NCBI GenBank assembly: GCA_946498245.1
Contig: CAMMNN010000005.1
Span: 1 to 64,000, forward strand
Direction of reading: 5' to 3'
DNA: 64,000 bases
Source of the DNA: an uncultured Clostridium sp.
Lineage (GTDB): Bacteria; Bacillota; Clostridia; Lachnospirales; Lachnospiraceae
The position numbers were made by a program, and so were the translations under genes. Numbering within the stretch: the first letter of the stretch is position 1; each line of letters starts with the position of its first letter. A model generated the notes under the pieces. The model made no database searches, was not told where the DNA came from, and was given only the letters and a program-made list of their open reading frames with translations. Below are positions 51,856 through 60,151 of this stretch, piece after piece.

Positions 51856-52548
51856 TTAATATCTCTCCGCAATGGCAAGAAGCAGCTTTACAGAGTGGTC
51901 AATGGCCTGCTTCTCAAATTCTTCGTAATCCATATTGGCGCTGTCGTCGGCTTTGTCCGAGATGGCCCGGATAATGAGACAGCCTATGTGATTCAGATAG
52001 CAGACCTGGGCGATTGCCGCCCCTTCCATTTCCGTGCAGAAGCCGTCAAAGAGACGGATCAGCTCTTCCTTTTTCTCCTTACCGGCAATGAACTGATCTC
52101 CGCTTACGACTCTGCCTGTAAAGGTACGGATGTCCGGGTTTACCTGACTGCAGCACTCCTCTGCCAGCGCTAAAAGTTCTTTGTCCCCAGGGAAAGAAAA
52201 GGTATCCATTCTGGGGATCTGGCCCATGGGATAACCGAATCCCGTAGCATCCATATCGTGCTGAACCGAATCGCTGGAAAGCACAATATCCCCGATATTG
52301 ATTTCCGCCCTGAGGGATCCGGCGATTCCCGTATTAACAATGGCCTTTACGCCAAAGCGATCAACTAAAATCTGGCTGCATACGGCAGCGTTTACCTTTC
52401 CGATGCCAGAGCGAACCACTACAACCTCTTTCCCCCGGATCTTTCCTTTGTAAAAATCCATTCCTGCGGCGGACTCCACCGTCACGTCCTCCAGGACTGC
52501 TTTAATCTCACGGACCTCCTCGTCCATTGCTCCAATAATTCCCAGCAT
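51856..52548 (-). CDS. mtnN: 5'-methylthioadenosine/S-adenosylhomocysteine nucleosidase
   Basis: 230 residues, the usual size. It cleaves MTA and SAH to adenine and the thioribose sugar, for methionine salvage and AI-2 precursor supply. Motifs: GIIGAMDEEV, SGIGKVNAA, NTGIAGSL, EMEGAAIAQV (nucleophile-binding Glu) and RAISDKAD (catalytic Asp). GGAAGGAGTATGGCAAT precedes the start. Confidence 0.96.
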   Translation of the reverse strand: MLGIIGAMDEEVREIKAVLEDVTVESAAGMDFYKGKIRGKEVVVVRSGIGKVNAAVCSQILVDRFGVKAIVNTGIAGSLRAEINIGDIVLSSDSVQHDMDATGFGYPMGQIPRMDTFSFPGDKELLALAEECCSQVNPDIRTFTGRVVSGDQFIAGKEKKEELIRLFDGFCTEMEGAAIAQVCYLNHIGCLIIRAISDKADDSANMDYEEFEKQAIDHSVKLLLAIAERY

Positions 52549-52585
52549 ATTGCCATACTCCTTCCTGATAGTTTCAGTCAGGTCT

Positions 52586-52614
52586 ATTGTAGCATGACCG
52601 GCGGCCTTCTACAA
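52586..52614 (-). promoter_or_regulatory. promoter of mtnN
   Basis: TTGTAG (52609-52614) and TACAAT (52586-52591), 17 bp apart on the minus strand, just past the end of the cluster 2 operon. Confidence 0.6.
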
Positions 52615-52632
52615 CCTGCGGCAGCCTTTTTA

Positions 52633-54744
52633 TCAGTATCTCATCTTCTCCTCATACTTGGAAATCAGATCCCGGTTGGCCTTTTCATAGGAGTTAAGAT
52701 AAGTATCATCATTAAATTGGCTTGGCTCTATGGTTCCTCTGTACCAGGGCTGGGAATCAAAATACTTCTGAAGGGCTTCATCCGTAAATTTTCTGCCGTG
52801 TCTGGCATAGATTTCGTTGCGGCCCAGACGCAGAGTTTCCGCCGACAGCCCCGTCAGCTCTGATTCCCTCATATACCGGGAGTCGCTGTCAGGGAAAATA
52901 TACTGAGACTGAGACTGCGTTTCCTCTGTACTTTCGATTACCTCCACCATTTCGTCATTTTCCCAAAGGCCGGTTTGGGAGGTTCCGTCAGTATAGTACA
53001 TGGTCCCTATTCCCTCTCGTCTGTCGTTAGCCCACTCGCCTTCATACCGTTTTCCGTCGCTCCAGGTGTAAAAGCCTACGCCGGATTTAATGCCGTTTTC
53101 CCATTCTCCTTCGTACACGTCTCCGTTGCTCCAGGTGTAAGTCCCTACGCCGGACTGCTCGCCGTCTTCCCATTCTCCTTCGTATGTGTCCCCGTCGCTC
53201 CAGGTATAAATTCCTGCGCCCTGGCGAATGCCGTTTTCCCATTCTCCTATATAAGTCGCCCCGTCATTATAATACTGACTTCCTGTGCCGTGCCTGTGAT
53301 CGTCTTTCCAATCGCCTTCGTAATATTCTCCGTTTAACCATGTCAGAGTCCCGGTTCCGTCCCGTTTTCCATTCTTCCAGTCGCCAATATACTCTTTCAG
53401 GCCATTTTCAGTTTCTCCGTAAGTACAGATGCCGAAACCGTCCAATACTCCGTTTACCCTGACGCCCTGATACTGATGTCCTGCGCTGTCCGTCCAGGTC
53501 TCTATCTGGGCTTCCGCTTCCGCTTCAGCCTCTGTCTCTGCCTCTGTCGTCCGCCTTTTTGCTGCAGTGGTTTCTTCATCACTATCAAAATCAATCCCTA
53601 TATCAATGTCCAGGGTTTCGACAAAACCGGAAGTTTTTACGTCTTTGGGTTCTTTGGACTCCGATGGCCAGATAGCAACCGACAGGCCGATAGCTGCACA
53701 AAGCCCTACGGCAAATCCAGCGATTTTTGCAGCGCCAATACCTTTTTTCTTGATGATAGGTTTCGGATCTTCTGTGGCCTCATAAAGTCCTTTATACAGA
53801 TCTTCCATAGTCTGATACCGGTCTTCCATTTTAACGGCCATACCCTTTTTTAACGCCTGTACCTGTTTTTTCGTCATCTGGGCCTCCACGTCATCAGGAA
53901 GCCGGGTATCGTCATGCTCCTGGCGTTCCAGGGCCTCTTTGGGAACCTGGCCCGTCAGGCAGTAGTACATCGTCGCACACAGCGCATGTATATCCGTCCA
54001 GGGGCCGATATTGCCATGGCTCAGGTATTGCTCAATGGGGGCATAGCCGTATTTCAGCAATATGGTTACAGATGCCTCTCCGTCGGGATTTGTAGTATGG
54101 GCTGCCCCGAAATCCATAAGCTTTAAGGTATTATCCGGCATCAGCATCAGGTTGTCAGGGCTAATATCCCGGTGGATCAGTCCCATTTCATGGACTTTCG
54201 AAAGGGTCTTTACAATGGGCTTCATCAGATCCAGCAGCTCTTTAGGAGGAATCCGTCCTCCCTTGCGGGCCGTATATTCTTTCAGGGTGATTCCCTGAAG
54301 GAGCTCCATGACAATGTACGCCGTGTTGTTCCCCTGAAAGTAATTCTGAACCTGGACGATCTGGGGATTGCCTGAAAATTTAGACAGGATTTGGGCCTCT
54401 TTTTCAAATCGCCGCTTTCCTTTGTTAAAGTACTCTTCCTGAGGGCCTTGGTAGCTGATAACTGAGCAGGAAACCGAGGTATCCCTGGTTACAGCGCCGC
54501 TTGGATAATACTCTTTAATAGCAACGGCCCGATCCAGGTTTAAATCCCAGCCAATATAAGTAATTCCGAAACCTCCCTGGCCCATGACTTTTCCTATTAC
54601 ATAAGCCCCGTTTAAAATTGTCCCCGGGCGAAGCTGATGGACGGACGGCGGAAATTTTTCTGTACAGTACCCGCAGTGGGGGCAAACCTCCTCCCCATTG
54701 GTTTCCTTCATGCAGCCGAAGCATCGGTTAAATACATAATCCAT
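52633..54744 (-). CDS. membrane Ser/Thr kinase with zinc ribbon, MORN repeats and YARHG domain
   Basis: About 703 residues. ATG 54744 (GAGGGA with five-base spacing) is preferred over ATG 54759, which overlaps the upstream stop. Zinc ribbon (CFGC...CPHC), complete kinase (GQGGFGITY, VAIKEYYP, HRDISPDN, DFGAAH), transmembrane helix (about 345-365), an acidic Thr/Glu linker (TEAETEAEAEAEA), seven to eight MORN repeats (about 440-600, YEGEWENG-type) and a C-terminal YARHG domain (LGRNEIYARHGRKF, WYRGTIEPSQFND). MORN and YARHG parts face outward and may bind wall or lipid. Last gene of cluster 2. Confidence 0.9.
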   Translation of the reverse strand: MDYVFNRCFGCMKETNGEEVCPHCGYCTEKFPPSVHQLRPGTILNGAYVIGKVMGQGGFGITYIGWDLNLDRAVAIKEYYPSGAVTRDTSVSCSVISYQGPQEEYFNKGKRRFEKEAQILSKFSGNPQIVQVQNYFQGNNTAYIVMELLQGITLKEYTARKGGRIPPKELLDLMKPIVKTLSKVHEMGLIHRDISPDNLMLMPDNTLKLMDFGAAHTTNPDGEASVTILLKYGYAPIEQYLSHGNIGPWTDIHALCATMYYCLTGQVPKEALERQEHDDTRLPDDVEAQMTKKQVQALKKGMAVKMEDRYQTMEDLYKGLYEATEDPKPIIKKKGIGAAKIAGFAVGLCAAIGLSVAIWPSESKEPKDVKTSGFVETLDIDIGIDFDSDEETTAAKRRTTEAETEAEAEAEAQIETWTDSAGHQYQGVRVNGVLDGFGICTYGETENGLKEYIGDWKNGKRDGTGTLTWLNGEYYEGDWKDDHRHGTGSQYYNDGATYIGEWENGIRQGAGIYTWSDGDTYEGEWEDGEQSGVGTYTWSNGDVYEGEWENGIKSGVGFYTWSDGKRYEGEWANDRREGIGTMYYTDGTSQTGLWENDEMVEVIESTEETQSQSQYIFPDSDSRYMRESELTGLSAETLRLGRNEIYARHGRKFTDEALQKYFDSQPWYRGTIEPSQFNDDTYLNSYEKANRDLISKYEEKMRY

Positions 54745-54755
54745 AGCGTTCCCTC

Positions 54756-56399
54756 TCATTCATCTGCAGTGGGGCCTTCTCCTTCTGTCCAATGAATCCG
54801 GTAGTCAGAAGATCCCATTCGTATTACATCATCACATTTAAGAACATAAGGCTGGGATATGGGAATCCCGTTTACCTGAGTTCCGTTGGTAGAGTTTTGG
54901 TCACAGAGAACCAAATCCCCGTCGCAATCCGCCAAAATACAGTGAAGACCTGACAGTTGAGGATCTTCAGGAAAAACGCAATCTGCTTTTTGAGGCGATC
55001 TGCCTATGGAGATCTGGCCTTTGATGGTGATGCGGTAGGTCACTTCCTCCGCCATACCGATTCTCGTCAGGTAAACTTCCCTTCCTGCCGGTTCCTCTGC
55101 TCTCTGTTCCGGAATCTCTTCTTCCTTTTTTTCTTCCTCAAAAGTCTCTCCGCTATCTTCCGGTTCTTCTGCCTCTTCTTCCGAAATCTCTCCTGTGGCG
55201 GACTCCGGCAAAGGCTCTGGTTCCTCCGGAAGCGGGATCTCTATCTCCTGTTTTTCCTCTGCGGCTTTTTTCTTTTTCCTCTTTATAAAAATCACCGCGC
55301 ATATTGCCGCCAATATCACTGCGGCTCCTCCGGCAATGGCCAGGACTTCCATTGGAGGCCCACTTTCTTCTGCCGGCGCCGGCTCCTCCGGCGGCGGGGC
55401 GGCAGAGCTTTCCTCCTCCGGGGCGGATTCCTCAGGGGCCGGTTCTGTTTCCGGAACGGAAATATCCCCTGCCGGGAGCGAATATCCGTCTGACGCTTCC
55501 CCTCTTCCTTCGTCCGTCAGGGAAATCTGCAGATAATTTTCGCCGGAAGACGGGGTATAACCGGAAAGATCTCCATGAATGATCAGGCTGTCCGCCATAA
55601 AAGCCGCCACCTGACCGACGCTTTCCTCCGGAGAAAGGTCGTCAATTCCCAGGGCCGTGTGGATTCCTCCCGGAGAGAGTCTGGCAAAGCTTCCCAGGAC
55701 TTTAGCAAATTCAATGCTGCTTTCGTCGGCCCCTGATTCCAGGACTGCCGTAGTAAAAATGGGAATGCGGGAGATCTCAATCTGGCGGTTTACCTCTTCT
55801 CTGGTAATGCCTGCCGCCTGATCGTCCTCTCCGTCAGACACCACTACCAGACCTCTGCGGTAGTCCCCGGTACTTCCGGCGTCCAGAACCTTTAATGCCT
55901 CTGTAATCCCGTAATACAGGTTTGTATCTTCCCCAATTACCTGAATGCCGTCAATGCTCTCCAGGATTTCCTCTTTATCAGAAAGGAAGGGCCCTATGGT
56001 GAGATTGTTTCCCAAGGCGGCGATACTGACCTGATCCTGCTCCGGAAGCTGCTGGACAATCAGTTTCAGATAATCCTTCATCTCCTCCATCTGGGCCCGG
56101 GGAATGGATCCGGAAACGTCTGCCAAAAAAATCCAGGACGCTCCCTCTTTTGTATCTCCGAAACGCTCAATTCCCTTTATAGGAATTTCCTCACCGCCAA
56201 GGCTGATTTTATAGTGCTCCGCCGCCGCCTTTTTCTCCGCTTCTAAGTTATTGTTTACATAAAGCAGCAGCTCCCCGTCAGCAGACCGGCTGTTTTCCAG
56301 GTGGACTTCCAGGGCTTCCGACGCTGCAGCCGGAAATGACGCAATCATTGCCGCTGCCACGCAGAGCAGCAAACCTAATTTTCCTTTTCTTCCCCTCAT
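54756..56399 (-). CDS. vWA-domain membrane protein with signal peptide and FHA tail
   Basis: 547 residues from ATG 56399, which overlaps the PP2C stop (ATGA). Signal peptide (cleavage near AAA-SEA, about 28), vWA domain (about 75-255) with MIDAS motif DVSGSI and SDGEDD, Pro/Glu/Ser linker, transmembrane helix (about 355-375), acidic cytoplasmic linker, and FHA domain (about 455-540, IGRSPQKAD, SGLHCIL, NSTNGTQVNG). The vWA part is outside, FHA inside: a surface adhesion or ligand domain coupled to phospho-Thr docking. Paralogue of the 24166 protein. Confidence 0.9.
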   Translation of the reverse strand: MRGRKGKLGLLLCVAAAMIASFPAAASEALEVHLENSRSADGELLLYVNNNLEAEKKAAAEHYKISLGGEEIPIKGIERFGDTKEGASWIFLADVSGSIPRAQMEEMKDYLKLIVQQLPEQDQVSIAALGNNLTIGPFLSDKEEILESIDGIQVIGEDTNLYYGITEALKVLDAGSTGDYRRGLVVVSDGEDDQAAGITREEVNRQIEISRIPIFTTAVLESGADESSIEFAKVLGSFARLSPGGIHTALGIDDLSPEESVGQVAAFMADSLIIHGDLSGYTPSSGENYLQISLTDEGRGEASDGYSLPAGDISVPETEPAPEESAPEEESSAAPPPEEPAPAEESGPPMEVLAIAGGAAVILAAICAVIFIKRKKKKAAEEKQEIEIPLPEEPEPLPESATGEISEEEAEEPEDSGETFEEEKKEEEIPEQRAEEPAGREVYLTRIGMAEEVTYRITIKGQISIGRSPQKADCVFPEDPQLSGLHCILADCDGDLVLCDQNSTNGTQVNGIPISQPYVLKCDDVIRMGSSDYRIHWTEGEGPTADE

Positions 56400-57145
56400 A
56401 AACCGTTTTCCTCCCTCATACAAAACAGGGCTGCCGCCGTATAGTTGTCATTTTCCCCCTGTTTCTGCATTTTTGCCACCTTTTTCCTTAAACGTTCCTC
56501 CATACAGGCCAGCCACTTCTGGGGCGTATCCGCTTTGGACAGGTCGATTTCCATCTCATCTTCCAAAACGTATTCCCAGAATCCGTCTGTGCACAGCAGA
56601 AAGGCGTGAAACCCCGGTTCCAGCAGGCCAATGCTTTTAATTTCCGCCTTTACCTCTTCCTCTGCTCCCAGAGCCCTTAAAACCCGGTTCCGATCCTCAT
56701 GGAAACGGATCTGGGCCGGGGTAATCTCCCCTGCCATTACTGCCATCTGGGAAACGCTGTGATCTCTGGTACAGAAAACCATCTCCCCGTCAAAGAAATG
56801 GTACAGCCTGGAATCTCCTATGTGGGCCCACATAGCTTCGTCCCCTTCTAAAAACAGGGCGACACAGGTGGTTTTCATCTTGCAGGCCGGAGTCTGGCAG
56901 GCCAGTACTGCTTTATTGGCTTTGTCATACAGGGTCTGCACAGACTCCGGATCCATTTTTCCGCCTTCCCGGAATCCTTCCGTTACCATCTCCACAGCCG
57001 TCTGGGACGCCGTTTTCCCCCCTCCGTGGCCTCCCAGCCCGTCGGCTACTGTCAGGCAGCACCGGCCTTCTGAAACGTACCACTGGACGCTGTCTTCATT
57101 GCAGGCTCTTCCGCCCTGACAGGAAATCTTTCCCAATTCAACCAT
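56396..57145 (-). CDS. PP2C-family Ser/Thr phosphatase (NED type)
   Basis: 249 residues: GGRACNEDSVQ, VADGLGGHGGG, HIGDSRLYH, LLCTDGFWEY, ENDNYTAAA. It is clearly closest to the 25821 phosphatase of cluster 1 and, like it, lies directly upstream of the vWA-FHA gene, here with an ATGA overlap. Confidence 0.92.
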   Translation of the reverse strand: MVELGKISCQGGRACNEDSVQWYVSEGRCCLTVADGLGGHGGGKTASQTAVEMVTEGFREGGKMDPESVQTLYDKANKAVLACQTPACKMKTTCVALFLEGDEAMWAHIGDSRLYHFFDGEMVFCTRDHSVSQMAVMAGEITPAQIRFHEDRNRVLRALGAEEEVKAEIKSIGLLEPGFHAFLLCTDGFWEYVLEDEMEIDLSKADTPQKWLACMEERLRKKVAKMQKQGENDNYTAAALFCMREENGL

Positions 57146-57157
57146 TCGTTTATCCTC

Positions 57158-58360
57158 CTAAATCTCCACCTCAAATACTTCTTCCTTCCCTAAAGAGAGC
57201 CGATCCCCGTTTTTCAGCCGGCATTCCCCGCCTCTGGGAAGGGGCCGCCCGTTAATCCATGTACCGTAGGTGGAGTTCAGATCCTTTAATATCATAGCGT
57301 TTTGCTTTTGATCGCAGATGACCTGGCAATGGACTCCGCTGACCCCTTTGGTTCCGGGGGGAAACACCAGTTGGCATACTCTTGCGTTCCGTCCCAAAAT
57401 GGCAATGTCTTCTACTGTCACATCTGCCCCTTTATAGCAGCCTCCCACACAGTGAAGCCGGATTCCCTGGGACATTCCTGTTAATTGCTGCCGGAACTGC
57501 CTTACCGTCTGCTGTCTGTCTTCAGGGAGAATAGAAAGGGCTTTCACAATGGCGTCTGAGGCCCCTTTGGGAATCCCCGGACTATAGACCTCCGGGGGCT
57601 TCAGGGTATCCTGCATCATTCGCTCCGGCGCTTCCGGAACCCTCTGCCCTGTAAGGATCTGATAAATGGTGGCCGCCAGGGCGTAAATGTCCGTCCATGG
57701 CCCCTGGTTGCCCCTCCTTCTATACTGCTCTAAAGGAGCAAAACCCTTTTTTAAAATAACGGAGAAGCTTCGGCTTTCATCAGCCAGAGCCTGCCTTGCC
57801 GCGCCAAAATCAATCAGCTTGACGATTTTATCCCTTCGGATAAAAATATTGTCCGGACTAATATCCCGATGGAGAAGATTCTTTTCGTGAACGTATTCCA
57901 GGGCGTCTATAACGGGAAGCAGAAGGGACAGCATCTCCTCATAGGAAAGCCTTCCGCCCTTCTGCTTCAGATACCGTCTCAGGTCCATTCCGTCTAAATA
58001 TTCCATAACATAATAGGCCGTATTGTTCTCTTCAAAATAGTCGAATACGTGAACAATATTGGGGTGGCTGTTAAGCCGGTATAACGTTCTGGCCTCGTCC
58101 CCAAACCTCTCTTTTCCGTAAGAGAAGCCTCTCTCGTCCTGGACAGCGCTGACCCTGAGCGTTCCCGGCGTCCTCACCGCAATTCCGCTTGGCATAAATT
58201 CCTTCAGAGCCACTTTTCTCTCTTTTTCCAAATCAACACCCAAATACGTAATTCCGAAACCGCCGAAGCCCAGCATATCCCCAGTCAGATATTTCCCTTT
58301 TAAAATCGTTCCTGCCGGAAGAGCGAAGGACAGTGTCTGGTTGAACCCCTCCATTTTCAT
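57158..58360 (-). CDS. cytoplasmic Ser/Thr kinase with C-terminal FHA domain
   Basis: 400 residues from ATG 58360 (TAGGAG site; the track start is a GTG inside the previous gene). Kinase at about 20-285 (GFGGFGITY, VALKEFMPS, HRDISPDN, DFGAAR), FHA at about 310-400 (LGRNARVCQ, SGVHCQV, NSTYGTWING). No zinc ribbon or transmembrane helix. It is the counterpart of the 23024 kinase, but its kinase domain is closer to the zinc-ribbon kinases and its FHA to those at 60152 and 61523. Confidence 0.91.
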   Translation of the reverse strand: MKMEGFNQTLSFALPAGTILKGKYLTGDMLGFGGFGITYLGVDLEKERKVALKEFMPSGIAVRTPGTLRVSAVQDERGFSYGKERFGDEARTLYRLNSHPNIVHVFDYFEENNTAYYVMEYLDGMDLRRYLKQKGGRLSYEEMLSLLLPVIDALEYVHEKNLLHRDISPDNIFIRRDKIVKLIDFGAARQALADESRSFSVILKKGFAPLEQYRRRGNQGPWTDIYALAATIYQILTGQRVPEAPERMMQDTLKPPEVYSPGIPKGASDAIVKALSILPEDRQQTVRQFRQQLTGMSQGIRLHCVGGCYKGADVTVEDIAILGRNARVCQLVFPPGTKGVSGVHCQVICDQKQNAMILKDLNSTYGTWINGRPLPRGGECRLKNGDRLSLGKEEVFEVEI

Positions 58361-58371
58361 TCCTTTTTCTC

Positions 58372-59478
58372 CTACAGGCACTCCAAAATCACTGCTGTAT
58401 AATTGTCCTGGGTCTTTCTGTTTTTATCCCGGATCATCTGATCCATAATACTGCCGCTTTCCTCGATTGGGGCCTGCATAGCCAGAATCATTTCCTCATC
58501 ACTGAGGGTTCCGAAAATACCGTCGCTGGCTAAAATAATCCGATCCCCGGTTTTCAGCTTTAGGGGTCGGATATTCCGGTCAATCTGGGACAGTTTTCCC
58601 ATGCCGATAAAGCTGGTCAGGGCCTTCCTCTGGGGATCCCCTGCGGCGCTGGCAAAGCTGATTTCCCCTTTTGCAGCCCGTTCATCTAAAAGAGCTCCGT
58701 ATACATGATCCCGGTTTATCTGCATCAGGGAGTGATCCCGGTATAAATAAATGTGGCTGTCGCCTACGGAAATCCAGTACAGGTTCATATCTTTTATGAG
58801 AACCGCCGTCAGTGTGGAGCCGCTTTTCCCTTTTCCGCTTTCTCCCAGGAACTCATTAACCTTCTGATTGGCCTCTCCCAGCATCTGCAGCAGCTCCTTC
58901 TCCGGAGACGCCGCCATGGGGTTCTGATCAAAATACTGCATCATAGAAAGGGTGACCATGGCGCTGATTTCTCCGCCCTTTGAAAGTCCGCCCATACCGT
59001 CGGCAACAATAGCCAGAACTCCTTTTTTCCTGCCCTCTTTGCCGTCCAGATCCGAGATGCCGAAAGAATCCTGCTGGCTGCTTCTCTTTCCAATATTGTG
59101 GACCTTGCCTGCGTAGATTCCCTGAGGACGCCTTGGGGAAACGCTGTTTGGAATGGCTTCTGTCTTTATTTTCAGGTCCTCCTCCTGGATTATCTCGTCT
59201 TCCGCCGTTTCCGGTTCCTCGTCTTCTCTGTCCTGCTTCCTTCTCTTCACCCAATACAGGCCGGCAAGGGCCAGCAAAAGGGCGGCGAGAATCGCTCCGA
59301 AGATCCAGATTTTTCCCGGAACATTTCCCGGCGCTCCTCCGTCAGCGTTGGCGGGAGTCGCCTCCCCCGCCAGTTTTCCTTCTAAAATATCCGTAATTTC
59401 CTCCTGAGCCTCAGTCTCTGCTTCCTTTTCTGCATCTTCCGGGTAATTCCAGAAAATATCAGCCATGTCCATTTTCAT
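58372..59478 (-). CDS. membrane-anchored PP2C-family phosphatase (QQD type)
   Basis: About 368 residues if started at ATG 59478; ATGs at 59472 and 59466 are also possible, all overlapping the FHA gene end. A short acidic N-terminus (about 1-55), one transmembrane helix (about 57-78), an acidic linker, and a complete PP2C domain (about 125-365: RSSQQDSFG, ADGMGGLSKGGE, SVGDSHIYLY, LASDGIFG, TQDNYTAV). The QQD motif pairs it with the 22236 enzyme of cluster 1, which is soluble. The anchor places the phosphatase beside the membrane kinases. Confidence 0.88.
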   Translation of the reverse strand: MKMDMADIFWNYPEDAEKEAETEAQEEITDILEGKLAGEATPANADGGAPGNVPGKIWIFGAILAALLLALAGLYWVKRRKQDREDEEPETAEDEIIQEEDLKIKTEAIPNSVSPRRPQGIYAGKVHNIGKRSSQQDSFGISDLDGKEGRKKGVLAIVADGMGGLSKGGEISAMVTLSMMQYFDQNPMAASPEKELLQMLGEANQKVNEFLGESGKGKSGSTLTAVLIKDMNLYWISVGDSHIYLYRDHSLMQINRDHVYGALLDERAAKGEISFASAAGDPQRKALTSFIGMGKLSQIDRNIRPLKLKTGDRIILASDGIFGTLSDEEMILAMQAPIEESGSIMDQMIRDKNRKTQDNYTAVILECL

Positions 59479-60130
59479 TATTCGTCCACTCAAACCTTTC
59501 TCCGCACAAGGGTATAAAAAGAAGCTGAGTTTTTCCAATTTCAATAATGTCATAGGCATTCAGCTCCGCCGTAGTCAGCATGGCCTTTCCATTGAGGCGC
59601 ACAATGCTCCTTCCGTCACCTCTGGAAAAATAAAACAGTTTATCCCTTGTATCATAGCTGATTACCGCGTGGTTGACCCGGGAAATGGTTTCGTCTCCGC
59701 GGATACAAATATCCATCTGTTCCCCTCTTCCAATAAAATTGTTGTCTGAGTGGATCCGGTAATCCCGGCCTTTTTCCTTTCCGTTAAGGCTTACCAGCCA
59801 GCCCACGACGGGATCGATTCCCATTTCAGCCTGCATCACAGCCACCGTAACGCCCTCTGTCTGTCTCTGGCCTGCGCCTCCCGTAATAGGAAGGGTCGCT
59901 CCGCTGCCGCTCAATGGGAGAGTCGCCCCGCTGCTCTGTACCGTGCCGCCCCAGCCGCCTGCAGGCGGCACGGTAGCTCCCATAGACGGGGAAACGGTAC
60001 CGGAAGAATCAAAAATGCCTTCCGTAGCCCCAAAAGCCGCCCCGCCTTCCCTCAGCTCCTTACAGGTAGGGCATTCCTGGTAAATCGATCCATCGTAGTA
60101 ATGGCCTTCTTTGCATTTCTTCAGCTCCAT
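59459..60130 (-). CDS. zinc-ribbon FHA adaptor protein
   Basis: A 223-residue soluble protein: zinc ribbon (CKEGHYYDGSIYQECPTC), a Gly/Thr/Pro-rich low-complexity linker with repeated GATLP units (about 30-95), and an FHA domain (about 110-215, FIGRGEQMD, SRVNHAVI; the NG turn reads GDGRSIV). Same layout and same degenerate FHA turn as the 27516 protein at the head of cluster 1. The unusual pair suggests an adaptor specialised for this system. The linker's Thr residues could be kinase targets. Confidence 0.88.
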   Translation of the reverse strand: MELKKCKEGHYYDGSIYQECPTCKELREGGAAFGATEGIFDSSGTVSPSMGATVPPAGGWGGTVQSSGATLPLSGSGATLPITGGAGQRQTEGVTVAVMQAEMGIDPVVGWLVSLNGKEKGRDYRIHSDNNFIGRGEQMDICIRGDETISRVNHAVISYDTRDKLFYFSRGDGRSIVRLNGKAMLTTAELNAYDIIEIGKTQLLFIPLCGERFEWTNNENGHG

Positions 60131-60151
60131 AATAAAATCCTCCTCTATTTT

